64,000 nt of DNA from Amycolatopsis oliviviridis (GCF_014654365.1 NZ_BNAY01000006.1:55702-119701); one strand, 5' to 3'. Numbered from the stretch's first letter, positions 41,908 to 50,251 are shown. Numbers and translations: made by a program. Notes: generated by a model from the letters alone, not told the origin.

Positions 41908-43230
41908 ATGGATGGCGAGGACAAAGCCGCCAACGAACAATCCGAACAGTTGGACGCCGAGGATCCGAAGCCGGAAGAGGCCGCCACCTCGGACACCGAG
42001 AGTGACGAAAAGCCGCGGTTCGTCCCGACGCCGTACCCGCGTAATCCGCTCCCCCAGCCGTCGACGCCGCCCGAGGACGAGGACGAACCGGTCTCGGGTG
42101 TGCTCGACGTACCCGAGCGCCCGCTGCGCCGCGCCGGCCGGTACACCCGCCGGATCGCGGTCGGCCTCGTGTCGCTGCTCGCCCTCGGAACGACGGGCTA
42201 CGCCTACGTCACCAAGGACCAGTTGCAGAACAACGTCCCCACGACGAACGCCCTGAGCAGGGCCGACGATCCCGCCGCGCCGCCCCCCGACGACGGCGCG
42301 AACGACATCCTGCTGGTCGGCAGCGACGCGCGGACCGACGCGCAGGGCAATCCGCTGCCGCTCAAGGTGCTCAAGGAGCTGCGCACCGAGGAGAAGGCGG
42401 GCGTCAACACCGACACCATCATCATCCTGCGCATCCCGAAGAACGGCGGGAAGCCTTCCGGCATCTCCATTCCGCGCGACACCTGGACCGACATCCCCGG
42501 TCGCGGTCCGAACAAGATCAATTCGGCGTACGGCGTCGCGAAGACCCACTACGCGAACGCGCACCGAGGCGAGTCCGACCAGGCGAAACTCGAACGCGAC
42601 TCCGATCAGGAGGGTCGCAAGGCACTGGTCCAGACCGTCCAGGACCTGACGAAGATCCGCATCGACCACTACGCCGAGGTCAACCTGCTCGGGTTCTACC
42701 TGCTGACCGAAGCGCTGGGCGGCGTGAAGGTCTGCCTGAACCACTCCACCGAGGACAAGGATTCCGGCGCGAACTTCCGGCGCGGCGAACAGACCGTCTC
42801 CGGCGGCGAGGCGCTTTCCTACGTGCGCCAGCGGAAGAACCTGCCGCGCGGCGACCTCGACCGCATCGTGCGCCAGCAGACGTTCCTGTCCTCGGCGCTG
42901 AACCAGGTGCTCTCGGCGGGCACGCTGACCAGCCCGTCGACGATGGCGGGCCTGATGGACGTCGTGCGCCGGTCGATCGTCCTCGACGAAGGTCTGGACC
43001 TGCTGGAGTTCGCGCAGCAGGCGAGGGGCATCGCGTCGGGCGACCTGACGTTCACGACCATCCCGGTGGTGAACATCAACGGCCGCAGCGCCGACGGCCA
43101 GAGCATCGTCGAGATCGATCCCGCCGCCGTGCGGAGTTTCGTCGCCGGGCTGGCGGGCCGGGGCGGTGGCGGCGGGGCTTCCGGCGCGGCTCCCCTGCTC
43201 GCCGCGTCGAGCGTTCCCTGCGTGAACTAG
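41908..43230 (+). CDS. LCP family ligase
   Basis: A 440-residue LCP protein. An acidic cytoplasmic tail (about 1-72) precedes one TM helix (about 82-104). The LCP domain (about 128-395) has DILLVGSDARTD, DTIIILRIP, SIPRDTWTDI, VNLLGFYLLTEALGGVKVCLN and YVRQR. No LytR_C domain is present. It ends in SSVPCVN, like the upstream LCP paralogue, which differs by having LytR_C. ATG 41908 follows GGGGAGG. Likely in one transcription unit with the upstream LCP gene and the TIGR03089 gene downstream. Confidence 0.92.
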   Translation: MDGEDKAANEQSEQLDAEDPKPEEAATSDTESDEKPRFVPTPYPRNPLPQPSTPPEDEDEPVSGVLDVPERPLRRAGRYTRRIAVGLVSLLALGTTGYAYVTKDQLQNNVPTTNALSRADDPAAPPPDDGANDILLVGSDARTDAQGNPLPLKVLKELRTEEKAGVNTDTIIILRIPKNGGKPSGISIPRDTWTDIPGRGPNKINSAYGVAKTHYANAHRGESDQAKLERDSDQEGRKALVQTVQDLTKIRIDHYAEVNLLGFYLLTEALGGVKVCLNHSTEDKDSGANFRRGEQTVSGGEALSYVRQRKNLPRGDLDRIVRQQTFLSSALNQVLSAGTLTSPSTMAGLMDVVRRSIVLDEGLDLLEFAQQARGIASGDLTFTTIPVVNINGRSADGQSIVEIDPAAVRSFVAGLAGRGGGGGASGAAPLLAASSVPCVN

Positions 43231-43240
43231 CGTGAGAGGC

Positions 43241-43948
43241 GTGAGCCTCACCGAACTGCTGCTGCGGCCCCTGCTCGGGTCGCCCGCGAAACCGCTGATC
43301 ACGCATTACGACGACAAGCAGGGCAGCCGGGTCGAACTGTCCGTGGCAACCACGGTGAACTGGGCCGCCAAGACGGCGAACTGGCTGGTCGACGAGTTCG
43401 ACGTCGAACCGGGCGACGAGGTCGCCGTGGTGCTGCCGTCGCACTGGCAGACCGCCGGCGTCCTGCTGGGCGCGTGGTGGTGCGGCGCCAGGGTGGTGAC
43501 GGAGACCGCGGGCGCGCGGGTGGCGTTCGTCGCGCCCGGTGGCGTTTCCGAGGCGGCCGCGACGGCCGTCGTCTCGCTTCACCCGATGGGTCTCGGCCTG
43601 CCCGCCGGTTCCGTACCCGACGGGGCATTGGACTACCTGACCGAGGCCAGGCTTTCGGGTGACCAGTTCAGCCCGTTGTTCCCCGTGCCCGGCGACACCC
43701 CGGCGCTGGGTTCGTCCACTGTGGAGGAAGCACTCGCCGAAGCTCGTTCCCGTGCTTCAGATTTGGGCCTGTCCGCCGAGGACCGCGTACTGTCCACTGT
43801 GGAGTGGTCCGGCTCCGAGGGAATACTCGCGGGTTTCGTGACGCCCCTCGCGGCCGGTGCGCATCTGGTCCAGGTCACCGACGCGGATCCGGCCAAACTC
43901 GCTTCCCGGCGCGAAGCGGAGCGGACGACCGCGGATCTCCCCTCCTGA
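43241..43948 (+). CDS. TIGR03089 family protein (truncated AMP-binding-like)
   Basis: A 235-residue actinobacterial protein resembling the N-terminal part of acyl-CoA synthetases (VNWAAKTANWLVDEFDVEPGDEVAVVLPSHWQTAGVLLGAWWCGA). It lacks the ATP/AMP-binding signature and the C-terminal lid, so it is unlikely to adenylate by itself. The family typically sits beside LCP genes, as here. GTG 43241 with GAGAGG before it is preferred to GTG 43232. Confidence 0.85.
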   Translation: MSLTELLLRPLLGSPAKPLITHYDDKQGSRVELSVATTVNWAAKTANWLVDEFDVEPGDEVAVVLPSHWQTAGVLLGAWWCGARVVTETAGARVAFVAPGGVSEAAATAVVSLHPMGLGLPAGSVPDGALDYLTEARLSGDQFSPLFPVPGDTPALGSSTVEEALAEARSRASDLGLSAEDRVLSTVEWSGSEGILAGFVTPLAAGAHLVQVTDADPAKLASRREAERTTADLPS

Positions 43949-43950
43949 AG

Positions 43951-44005
43951 TGTCATGAAAGGGCCGTTCCTGACATATTTCGTCAGGAACGGCCCTTTCA
44001 TGACA
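43951..44005. terminator. Long perfect hairpin, class B, between convergent genes
   Basis: 24-nt arms (43951-43974 and 43982-44005) pair perfectly with a 7-nt AT-rich loop. TGTCATGAAAGGGCCGTTC is shared with the hairpin at 28753-28809, while the inner bases differ but pair. It begins 3 bases after the TIGR03089 stop codon. Confidence 0.82.
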
Positions 44006-44011
44006 TCCGGG

Positions 44012-44437
44012 TCAGGCGTCCTGAAGCTGCTTCGCCTCACGCTTGCGTCCGAAGAGCACGTGGTCGAGCGACAGCTTCCCGGCGTTGAAGCCGAGCGCGA
44101 GCCCGGCCACCGCCAGGACGAGGACGAGTTCGTAACCGCCCTGACCGGTCAGTCCGTTGTCGACGTGCACCGAGAGCAGGGCACCGACGGAGACCACGAC
44201 GAAACCGAGGCCCACCAGCGGCGTCAGGAAACCGACGATGAACAGGATCGAGCCGACGATCTCCACCGCGATCGCGAAGATCGCCGCGAGCGTCGGCAGC
44301 GGGATTCCGGTCTGCTCGAAGAACTTCGCGGTGCCGTCGATCCCGTTTTCCCACTTCTGCAGGCCGTGTGCGAGGAAGACCACACCGACACCGATCCGGC
44401 CCAGCAGGAGGGCGACATCCTTGAAACGAGCGAACAT
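44012..44437 (-). CDS. DoxX family membrane protein
   Basis: A 141-residue protein with four hydrophobic segments (about 7-30, 48-70, 75-95, 103-120) and the DoxX landmarks GVVFLAHGLQKW near the N-terminus and the polar loop between TM3 and TM4. DoxX-like proteins are implicated in redox and oxidative-stress membrane complexes. The partner here is unknown. ATG 44437 is used. Confidence 0.88.
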   Translation of the reverse strand: MFARFKDVALLLGRIGVGVVFLAHGLQKWENGIDGTAKFFEQTGIPLPTLAAIFAIAVEIVGSILFIVGFLTPLVGLGFVVVSVGALLSVHVDNGLTGQGGYELVLVLAVAGLALGFNAGKLSLDHVLFGRKREAKQLQDA

Positions 44438-44639
44438 CGGGTATCAGCTTTCTGGTCGGTGAATATTCAACTTACCGGGATCACGGTAAGGCACCGGGCG
44501 CCCCGGACGGCACCTCCGGAGCGTGATCGACAGGTACCCGACAGGAACCGGGCTCGGTCCTCTGTGGAAGGTCACGGATGTCATTCCCCCGTACGGCGCC
44601 GTTTGTCCCGAGCGCCCGAAGGGCAGAATCTGCAGCGTG

Positions 44640-45095
44640 ATGGATGAACGTCTGATCGGCCTCTGGTCGGACCGCATGCTGTTCCCGAGCGATGTCGAGT
44701 CCGCCGAACTGGCGTTCCGCGGCGACGGCTCCGGCTGGCTCTATTGGTCGAGCTGGAGCACCGAGTTCACGGTCTCGCGCTACACGTGGGCGGCGTTCGC
44801 CCCGGGCTCGCTGGCACTGAAATTCCATCGCACCGTCAACGGCACGTGGTCGATCGACGACGGCGTCACGCGGCACGACGTCGAATCCGACGAGCCGGAG
44901 GAATCCGTGATCGAGGTCGGCTACGCGATCGCTCCCGGCGAGGATCCGTTCGGCAATCCGGTGACCCTGCTCTCCCTGGACCGTCCGTTGGACGACCATC
45001 TCGCGGGCTCGCGGTTCGCGTGGGTCGACAAACCGGATTCGCTCAGCGATCCGTCCGCCGACGCTCCCCGGCGAGGCCCGTCCAACCCCCGCTGA
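44640..45095 (+). CDS. Hypothetical protein
   Basis: A 151-residue acidic, Trp-rich protein (MDERLIGLWSDRMLFPSDVE; WLYWSSWSTEFTVSRYTW). There is no signal or membrane segment and no family I recognise. The GTGATG at 44637-44642 gives two candidate starts; the in-frame extension to 44523 has no RBS. Its 3' end overlaps the convergent gene by 53 bases. Confidence 0.68.
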   Translation: MDERLIGLWSDRMLFPSDVESAELAFRGDGSGWLYWSSWSTEFTVSRYTWAAFAPGSLALKFHRTVNGTWSIDDGVTRHDVESDEPEESVIEVGYAIAPGEDPFGNPVTLLSLDRPLDDHLAGSRFAWVDKPDSLSDPSADAPRRGPSNPR

Positions 45096-45471
45096 CGGCC
45101 AGCAGTTCCAGGACGCGCTCCGCCTGCTCGGCGAATCCGGCCAGGTCGGCGTGCAGCAACGCGATCCGCTCGGCGTCGAGCGGGACCTCGTCGTCGGCCC
45201 ACAGCTCGATCACCGTGCTGACCGTCCAGACGAGGAACTGGATGATCCGGATGAACTCGTCCGATGGTTCGTCGACGGCGTCGCGGTAGCCCGTCTCGAT
45301 CTCGTCGCAGGCCGCGACCAGCTCACGCAGCGGCTTGACGACGTCGGCCGCCGTCCCGTCCCACGCGGCGGACGGCCACGTACGATCCCCGAGTTCGAGC
45401 CACAACCGCCAGCCGGCGATCAGCTCGGCCTCGTCGTGCGGTGTCCACGACACCGGAGCGAACCAGAACAT
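45043..45471 (-). CDS. Hypothetical protein
   Basis: A protein of about 142 residues starting MFWFAPVSWTPHDEAELIAG, helical and acidic (VWTVSTVIELWADDEVPLDAERIALLHADLAGF). No family is recognised. The start is uncertain: ATG 45471 abuts its GGAGG, so upstream starts at 45498 or 45543 remain possible. It overlaps the convergent gene by 53 bases. Confidence 0.6.
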   Translation of the reverse strand: MFWFAPVSWTPHDEAELIAGWRLWLELGDRTWPSAAWDGTAADVVKPLRELVAACDEIETGYRDAVDEPSDEFIRIIQFLVWTVSTVIELWADDEVPLDAERIALLHADLAGFAEQAERVLELLAVSGGWTGLAGERRRTDR

Positions 45472-45606
45472 CCTCCGAGAGTGACACCGGCGGCCCATGA
45501 TCGCCGTACTTCCGTGAAGCATCTCACCGACGCCTGACCTCACACGCGCGATTGGTCACCTACTCGCGCCCGCGGCTACCGCACTTCGTCACCTAAGCGC
45601 GAGATA

Positions 45607-45659
45607 CGCGTGAAGGCCCCCTTCCCTCGGCTGAGCCGAGGGAAGGGGGCCTTCACGCG
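45607..45659 (-). terminator. Long perfect hairpin, class B; ancestral fadE terminator
   Basis: 26-nt arms (45607-45632 and 45634-45659) pair perfectly around a single base. It lies 11 bases past the stop codon in the left copy of the 74-bp repeat. Before the element inserted it would have been the terminator of fadE; it is now 10.7 kb from that gene. Confidence 0.8.
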
Positions 45660-45670
45660 CTTGAGCGGAC

Positions 45671-45744
45671 TCAGCCCTTGAGCAGGGCGCGCGCCATGAC
45701 CATGCGCTGGATCTGGTTGGTGCCTTCGTAGATCTGGGTGATCT
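45671..45744 (-). other. attL: left copy of the 74-bp att repeat (orphan fadE 3' end)
   Basis: These 74 bases are identical to 56402-56475 and diverge immediately on both sides. They encode the last 24 residues and stop of the acyl-CoA dehydrogenase (ITQIYEGTNQIQR to ALLKG). Upstream, the frame continues into unrelated element DNA, so this copy is a non-functional gene tail. Confidence 0.93.
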
Positions 45745-46335
45745 CTCGGCCGGTTTCGACCCTCCTGGCGATCATGCTTGAAAACTGCCTCTGAGCTGCT
45801 GAAACGCCTCTCGACAGTTCTCGGTGGATCTTGGCCCTACCCAACGTCTGACGGCCTGTAGACGGCCTGGCGAACCCTGCCCACACCTCCCCTTCATCCC
45901 GATACGAAGCCAGCACGCGGCCGGTGGCATCGGGTCAAGGCACGCTTTCCAGCCTTGACGCGGTGTTACCGGCCGTTGTCACGATCAGGCTTCGGGGTGA
46001 AGGAGATCGACAACTGCGCGTAACAGGTGGCGATACACCGACGACCGATATGTCACGACGCTCATTGAGGAGGGCCGATGTTGGCTATCGGGCCATGTGC
46101 GCCGCCGCCGGGTGGCGCTGCGCAAGGTGACCCGCTGGCGGCCGCGTCGCCCGGCCGGTGGGCGGAGCGGAGCGGCAGCCCGCCGTGTCGGGAACCGGCG
46201 AGGCCGCCCAGGCGAGGGGCTACCTACGCTCCCGGCGCGCCGCCCGGCGGCGGCGCGCCCTTGATCCCATAGAGCCAAATTCGGCAAGTCGCGTCCGATC
46301 GCCCAGTTTGAGAGACAACCGGTGGAGGCTATTCA
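45745..46335. other. Non-coding left end of the element
   Basis: About 590 bp without a convincing gene. It holds two tandem GACGGCCTG words 11 bp apart (45850-45869), a very GC-rich stretch, and an 11-bp GC-only hairpin (46234-46259, loop CGGC). A 64-codon ORF at 46078 has a good GAGGAGG upstream but low-complexity content, so I do not call it. Candidate roles are integrase arm sites, a transfer or replication locus, and a terminator before the TIR gene. Confidence 0.5.
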
Positions 46336-47466
46336 GTGGCAATGCCGCAGGACGACCAGGCAGTAACCCAAGTCTTTGTAAGCTATGCACATGACGACGA
46401 TGCCGTATTAGACTTCGTCGAAAAGTTTGCCAACGACCTTAAGTACTACGCCTTCGCTGATCACGGACGAGAAATTAAGGTTTTCGTCGACAATCAATCC
46501 ATCATCTGGGGCGAAGAATGGCGCGCAAAAATCTATGATAGCGTCAAGGGCGCTTCCGCGTTCGTACCTCTTGTAACAATGAGATACCTCGCAAGTCCAA
46601 TGTGCCGCGAAGAGCTACAACTCTTTGTCGAGTCGGCGCAAAATCTAGGCGTCAAGGAGCTATTTCTTCCAATTGTTGTGCTTGGCCACAAGATGATCAC
46701 CGAGGATAGCGACAACTTAGCCACCCGTCACGTGGCCAGTCGTCAGTACATTAAACTAAAAGATGCCGTCCTGGATGGCACAACTTCTTCCACGTGGCGA
46801 AAAGCGTTAGTTGAGATCGCTAGCAGGCTAGTAGACGGCATTGAGCGCGCCGAGGAGCACCTGACACAAGGCGCGGAACAGCTTGCCGACGAATCAACTC
46901 CAACGAGGGCAGGAAATCCGGACACCCGGCCAGATGACGCACCAGGCTTACTGGAGGTCTATGAAATCGCCGTAGAGAACGTCAACAGGTTCGGACCCCT
47001 CTTAGCCTCATTTTCGGCAATCTTGGTCGAATTCAAAGAAAAAGTAGACAAACTCCAAAAGCGCGCCCCGAAAGCAGGCGGCAATATTGACCAGCAAGCA
47101 CTTCTTCGCTTTGCCAACAATTTTTCACCTAGGGCAGTTGAAGCCGAATCACTAGCTAACGAATTGGAGAGAAGTGCGACTCAAGCAGACCAGAGCATCC
47201 GCGAAGTTCACCGCATGTTGTCCCAATATGGTAGCGATCAACAAAAAGAGGAATTTAGCGCAGACGTCAACGGCGCAGTCGAAGCGATGGCGCTAATCGC
47301 AGAGGCTCAGCGCGGGGCGGATGAAGCCTTAAAGCAATCGAAGTCAATTGAAATTCTAAATGTTCCCGTACGCGCCGCCCTTAAGCCACTGAGAAACGGT
47401 TTGAACTCTACAAGTGCCGCACTAAGGACAATGCTTTCATGGAGAGAACTGGCAGATTTCACCTAG
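46336..47466 (+). CDS. TIR-domain protein with C-terminal helical domain (putative defence effector)
   Basis: A 376-residue protein. The N-terminal TIR domain (about 10-150) has VFVSYAHDDD, the loop VFVDNQSIIWGEEW and SPMCREEL, where Glu92/93 sits at the position of the catalytic Glu of NAD-cleaving TIRs. Residues about 200-376 are all-helical, coiled-coil-like and without membrane segments. GTG 46336 follows GGAGG by 8 nt. The gene is clearly AT-richer than its surroundings and uses several TTA leucine codons, indicating recent acquisition and possible bldA-type control. Bacterial TIR proteins often act in anti-phage NAD depletion; that role is inferred. Confidence 0.85.
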   Translation: MAMPQDDQAVTQVFVSYAHDDDAVLDFVEKFANDLKYYAFADHGREIKVFVDNQSIIWGEEWRAKIYDSVKGASAFVPLVTMRYLASPMCREELQLFVESAQNLGVKELFLPIVVLGHKMITEDSDNLATRHVASRQYIKLKDAVLDGTTSSTWRKALVEIASRLVDGIERAEEHLTQGAEQLADESTPTRAGNPDTRPDDAPGLLEVYEIAVENVNRFGPLLASFSAILVEFKEKVDKLQKRAPKAGGNIDQQALLRFANNFSPRAVEAESLANELERSATQADQSIREVHRMLSQYGSDQQKEEFSADVNGAVEAMALIAEAQRGADEALKQSKSIEILNVPVRAALKPLRNGLNSTSAALRTMLSWRELADFT

Positions 47467-47515
47467 TCCAAGGAATATATCTTGTCGGTGCGACATGAGC
47501 GCTCCTATTGACCTA

Positions 47516-47533
47516 TGCTCGAACCTGCGAGCA
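47516..47533. promoter_or_regulatory. Inverted repeat before the element XRE gene
   Basis: TGCTCG-AACCTG-CGAGCA has 6-bp perfect arms, 27 bases upstream of the XRE start. It is a candidate autoregulatory operator controlling the element's regulatory genes. Confidence 0.45.
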
Positions 47534-47560
47534 ACCCCGCCTCGCTGTTAGCCTGGGGGT

Positions 47561-48799
47561 ATGCGTGGTGCGGGTGATCAGCTCAGCATCGGGGAGCGTA
47601 TTGCCTTCTACCGGCGGCGGCGTGGTCTGTCGCAGGCGGTTCTTGCTGACTTGGTGGGCCGGACTGAGGACTGGCTGAGCAAGATCGAGCGCGGTGAACG
47701 CGAGATCCGGCGCCTGGACGTGTTAGCTGACGTCGCGCGAGGCCTGCGGGTAACGCTGGGCGACCTCCTCGGCGAACCCGTGCTCATGGAGGACGAGGAC
47801 AAGAACGACGACGTCCCGGCCATCCGAGACGCACTCATGGCCCCTCGACGCCTCTCACGCACCCTGTTCTCCTCGGCCATGTCACCCGAGTACATCGATC
47901 CCGCCCCTGTGGCTCAGCTGGTGGAAGGTGTCTGGTCCAGCTATCAGAAGGGCGACCTCGGCCGAGTCGTCGCCGCGCTACCGGGCCTGATCAAGACCAG
48001 TCAGGGCATGGAGTCCGCCTCAGCCGATGACGCGGCCTACCGGCGGGCCTGCGCAGCGGTGTCAGCCCGCGTCCACCACCTGGCCGCGACCACGCTGAGC
48101 AAGATCGGTGAAGCCGACCTCGCGTGGATCGCGGCAGAACGCGCCATGCAAGCGGCCGACGAGGCAGACGACCCACTGGTCCTGGCCTCCGCTGCCCGTT
48201 CCGGAACTCACGCGCTCCTGGCTGTCGGCCGGTTCGACGACGCGCTTGAGCTAGGCGACGTGGCCGCGAAGTGGCTGGTCCCGAGGATGCGCGACGGTGA
48301 TCCGGCCGCGCTGAGCCTCTACGGAATGCTCTACCTGCGGACGGCCGTCGCCGCTGCTCGGCAACAGGACCGGTCGACGGCGAACGAGCTGCTGTCTCAC
48401 GCAGGCCGCGCGGCTGATCAGCTCGGCGCGGACGCGAACCACTGGCAAACGGGCTTCGGCCCGGCCAATGTCGAGCTGCACCGCCTGTCGGCGGCGCTGG
48501 ATCTGGGCGACATTTCGCAGGTGATCGAGTCGGCCCCGAGGATCAGCGTCGACCACCTGCCCGTGGAACGCCAGGTCACGCACCTGATCGACTTCGCACG
48601 GGCGTTGAGCCTGGTCGCGAAGGATGATGAGGCGTTGTCGGCGTTGCTGACGGCGGAGCAGAAGGCGCCGGGGATCGTCCGGCACAGTACGGCGGTGCGG
48701 GAGGTCGTGCGGTCGATGTATCGCCGTGCTCCGGCGACGGCTGGTAAGAAGTCCTCGCCGTTGTTGGCGTTGGCTGAGCGCTGCGGCGCGGTGAGGTAG
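47561..48799 (+). CDS. XRE-family HTH regulator of the element
   Basis: A 412-residue protein: HTH at about 8-65 (LSIGERIAFYRRRRGLSQAVLADLVGRTEDWLSKIERGEREI), then a helical repeat domain with an alanine-rich TPR-like pattern. Such regulators accompany AICEs and act as maintenance or transfer switches. ATG 47561 is used. It is followed after 5 bases by a flavoprotein gene, a recurring XRE/flavoprotein pairing. Confidence 0.85.
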   Translation: MRGAGDQLSIGERIAFYRRRRGLSQAVLADLVGRTEDWLSKIERGEREIRRLDVLADVARGLRVTLGDLLGEPVLMEDEDKNDDVPAIRDALMAPRRLSRTLFSSAMSPEYIDPAPVAQLVEGVWSSYQKGDLGRVVAALPGLIKTSQGMESASADDAAYRRACAAVSARVHHLAATTLSKIGEADLAWIAAERAMQAADEADDPLVLASAARSGTHALLAVGRFDDALELGDVAAKWLVPRMRDGDPAALSLYGMLYLRTAVAAARQQDRSTANELLSHAGRAADQLGADANHWQTGFGPANVELHRLSAALDLGDISQVIESAPRISVDHLPVERQVTHLIDFARALSLVAKDDEALSALLTAEQKAPGIVRHSTAVREVVRSMYRRAPATAGKKSSPLLALAERCGAVR

Positions 48800-48804
48800 G
48801 TCGG

Positions 48805-49365
48805 GTGGCGTCGCGTGTTCTGGGCCTGGTGGGCTCGGGTGCTGGTGGTGTTGAGGACCTTCTTCCGCGCGTGATCCGGCCTCTTCAAGCGGACGGCTGG
48901 ACGGTCGCGGTGACCTTGACCCCGACGGCTGGGCGCTGGCTGGACGAGAACGGCGGCCGCGCTGAGATCGAGGAGGTCACCGGGTTCCCTGTCCGGGTTG
49001 AGCCGCGCTCGCCGGCCGAATCCAGCCCGCATCCGGCCCCGGACTGCTACCTGGTCGCGCCCGCCTCGGCGAACATGGTCGCCAAGCTCGCGATGGGCAT
49101 CGCCGACAATCAAGCCCTGACGCAGGTCAACGAGGCCATCGGCACACTCAACCTGCCGGTCGTCGTCTTCCCGCGCGTGAACGCCGCGCACGCTCGTCAC
49201 CCGTCCTGGGAAACCCACCTCGACGCGCTGCGGCGTGCTGGCGTGCGTCTCGTGTACGGGGACGACGTGTGGCCGCTGCATGAACCGCGGAGCGCTCCGG
49301 GCCGTGAGCTGCCCTGGTCAGCGGTGCTTTCCGCGGTGAACGAGGCCGTTCCTCTCCCCTGCTAG
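48805..49365 (+). CDS. Flavoprotein (HFCD-type, PPC decarboxylase-like)
   Basis: A 186-residue protein with VLGLVGSGAGGVEDL at the N-terminus, LTPTAGRWLD and the FMN-binding APASANMVAKLAMGIADN (about 92-109) of the homo-oligomeric flavin-containing Cys decarboxylase superfamily. Its substrate is unknown. GTG 48805 lies 5 bases after the XRE stop, suggesting a two-gene unit; a redox- or ligand-sensing partner for the regulator is an inference. Confidence 0.83.
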   Translation: MASRVLGLVGSGAGGVEDLLPRVIRPLQADGWTVAVTLTPTAGRWLDENGGRAEIEEVTGFPVRVEPRSPAESSPHPAPDCYLVAPASANMVAKLAMGIADNQALTQVNEAIGTLNLPVVVFPRVNAAHARHPSWETHLDALRRAGVRLVYGDDVWPLHEPRSAPGRELPWSAVLSAVNEAVPLPC

Positions 49366-49470
49366 TACCTACCCGGACAGTTTGTCCGGGGTGAGGCTCC
49401 TCACTGGGTGTCTCCTGTGTCCAGCGCGCCCGACCGGGCTCGCCGAGACCGAGACATCGGGAGAGCACAC

Positions 49471-49767
49471 ATGGGCATTCACGTGGTGATTCAGCCCCTC
49501 GTCGGCTACGGCGCGGCGGTGGTTTCACCATCTCCTGGCGTTCGTCAGCTCGTCGCCGGAAGTGAAGAGACCTCCTTCATCGTCCAGGTGCCCGCCCGTA
49601 TCGGCGGCCTGATGGACACCGCACGGTTCGCGCAGAGTCTCGCGGCCGCTGCCAGCGAGTTCAGCGAGTGGTGCGAAACCCAGCACCGAACGCGCTCGCA
49701 TTCCTCTTCCTTCACCGATCACTGGTCCGACGCTGCCGACGAAACCGTCACGCGCAAGAACGACTGA
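49471..49767 (+). CDS. Hypothetical element protein
   Basis: A 98-residue protein (MGIHVVIQPLVGYGAAVVSP; Trp/His/Ser-rich C-terminus) without recognised domains. ATG 49471 has GGGAG at good distance, so it is preferred over an in-frame start at 49408. It begins a run of closely packed small genes leading to tra. Confidence 0.65.
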   Translation: MGIHVVIQPLVGYGAAVVSPSPGVRQLVAGSEETSFIVQVPARIGGLMDTARFAQSLAAAASEFSEWCETQHRTRSHSSSFTDHWSDAADETVTRKND

Positions 49768-49789
49768 TCACACGACATAGGAGCAACAA

Positions 49790-50251
49790 ATGGCTATCTA
49801 CAAGGGTTTCCGGTTCCCCATCGAGTTCGACGAAGCGTTCGGTCAGGGCTTGGTCATGGTCGGGGAGGTGTCGCCGGACAACGAGTACCAGTCGCGAGAG
49901 GACCGGTCTTCGGGTCGTCCGGCTCGTCAGCGCGTCGACGAAGTGACGGGCAAGCGCCAGTGGAAGGTCACGGTGACCGACCCGGACGAGGTCAAGGCGA
50001 AGCGGGCGTCGTTCGAGATCACGTTGCTGGCCGATGTGCAGCCGGTGCCGACCACGTCGGAGGTGCTGCCGGGCATGCGGCCGATCGAACTGGAGGGCCT
50101 GACGGCTGAGCCCAAGGTGGCCGGTCAGGGCGAGTTCAAATACCAGTCCTACCTGTTCCGCGCGACCGGCTTCAAGGCCGCTGCTTCGGGTGGGGCGTCG
50201 AAGTCGTCGCGGACCTCGGGCGCTGCTGAGTCGACGCCCAAGGCTGCGTGA
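49790..50251 (+). CDS. Hypothetical element protein
   Basis: A 153-residue protein (MAIYKGFRFPIEFDEAFGQG) with a beta-rich core and a low-complexity Ser/Ala/Lys tail. A single-strand-binding or plasmid-transfer accessory role is conceivable from context but not shown. ATG 49790 follows AGGAG. Its stop overlaps the next gene's start codon. Confidence 0.72.
   Translation: MAIYKGFRFPIEFDEAFGQGLVMVGEVSPDNEYQSREDRSSGRPARQRVDEVTGKRQWKVTVTDPDEVKAKRASFEITLLADVQPVPTTSEVLPGMRPIELEGLTAEPKVAGQGEFKYQSYLFRATGFKAAASGGASKSSRTSGAAESTPKAA

Noticed and set aside
44523..44639. In-frame N-terminal extension of the 44640 hypothetical gene
   Set aside because: The extension has no RBS and atypical composition, whereas GTGATG at 44637 gives a natural start.
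19774..45659. Long palindromes as insertion-sequence ends or remnants
   Set aside because: They are compact hairpins with no transposase, target duplication or internal sequence, and lie tightly between stop codons.
45671..45916. 81-codon minus ORF fusing element DNA to the fadE tail
   Set aside because: It is a chance fusion across attL. Only the last 24 codons are fadE, and they cannot form an enzyme.
46078..46272. 64-codon ORF with a good GAGGAGG upstream at the element's left end
   Set aside because: The product is low-complexity Pro/Ala/Arg and the region includes a GC-only hairpin. The RBS alone is not enough.
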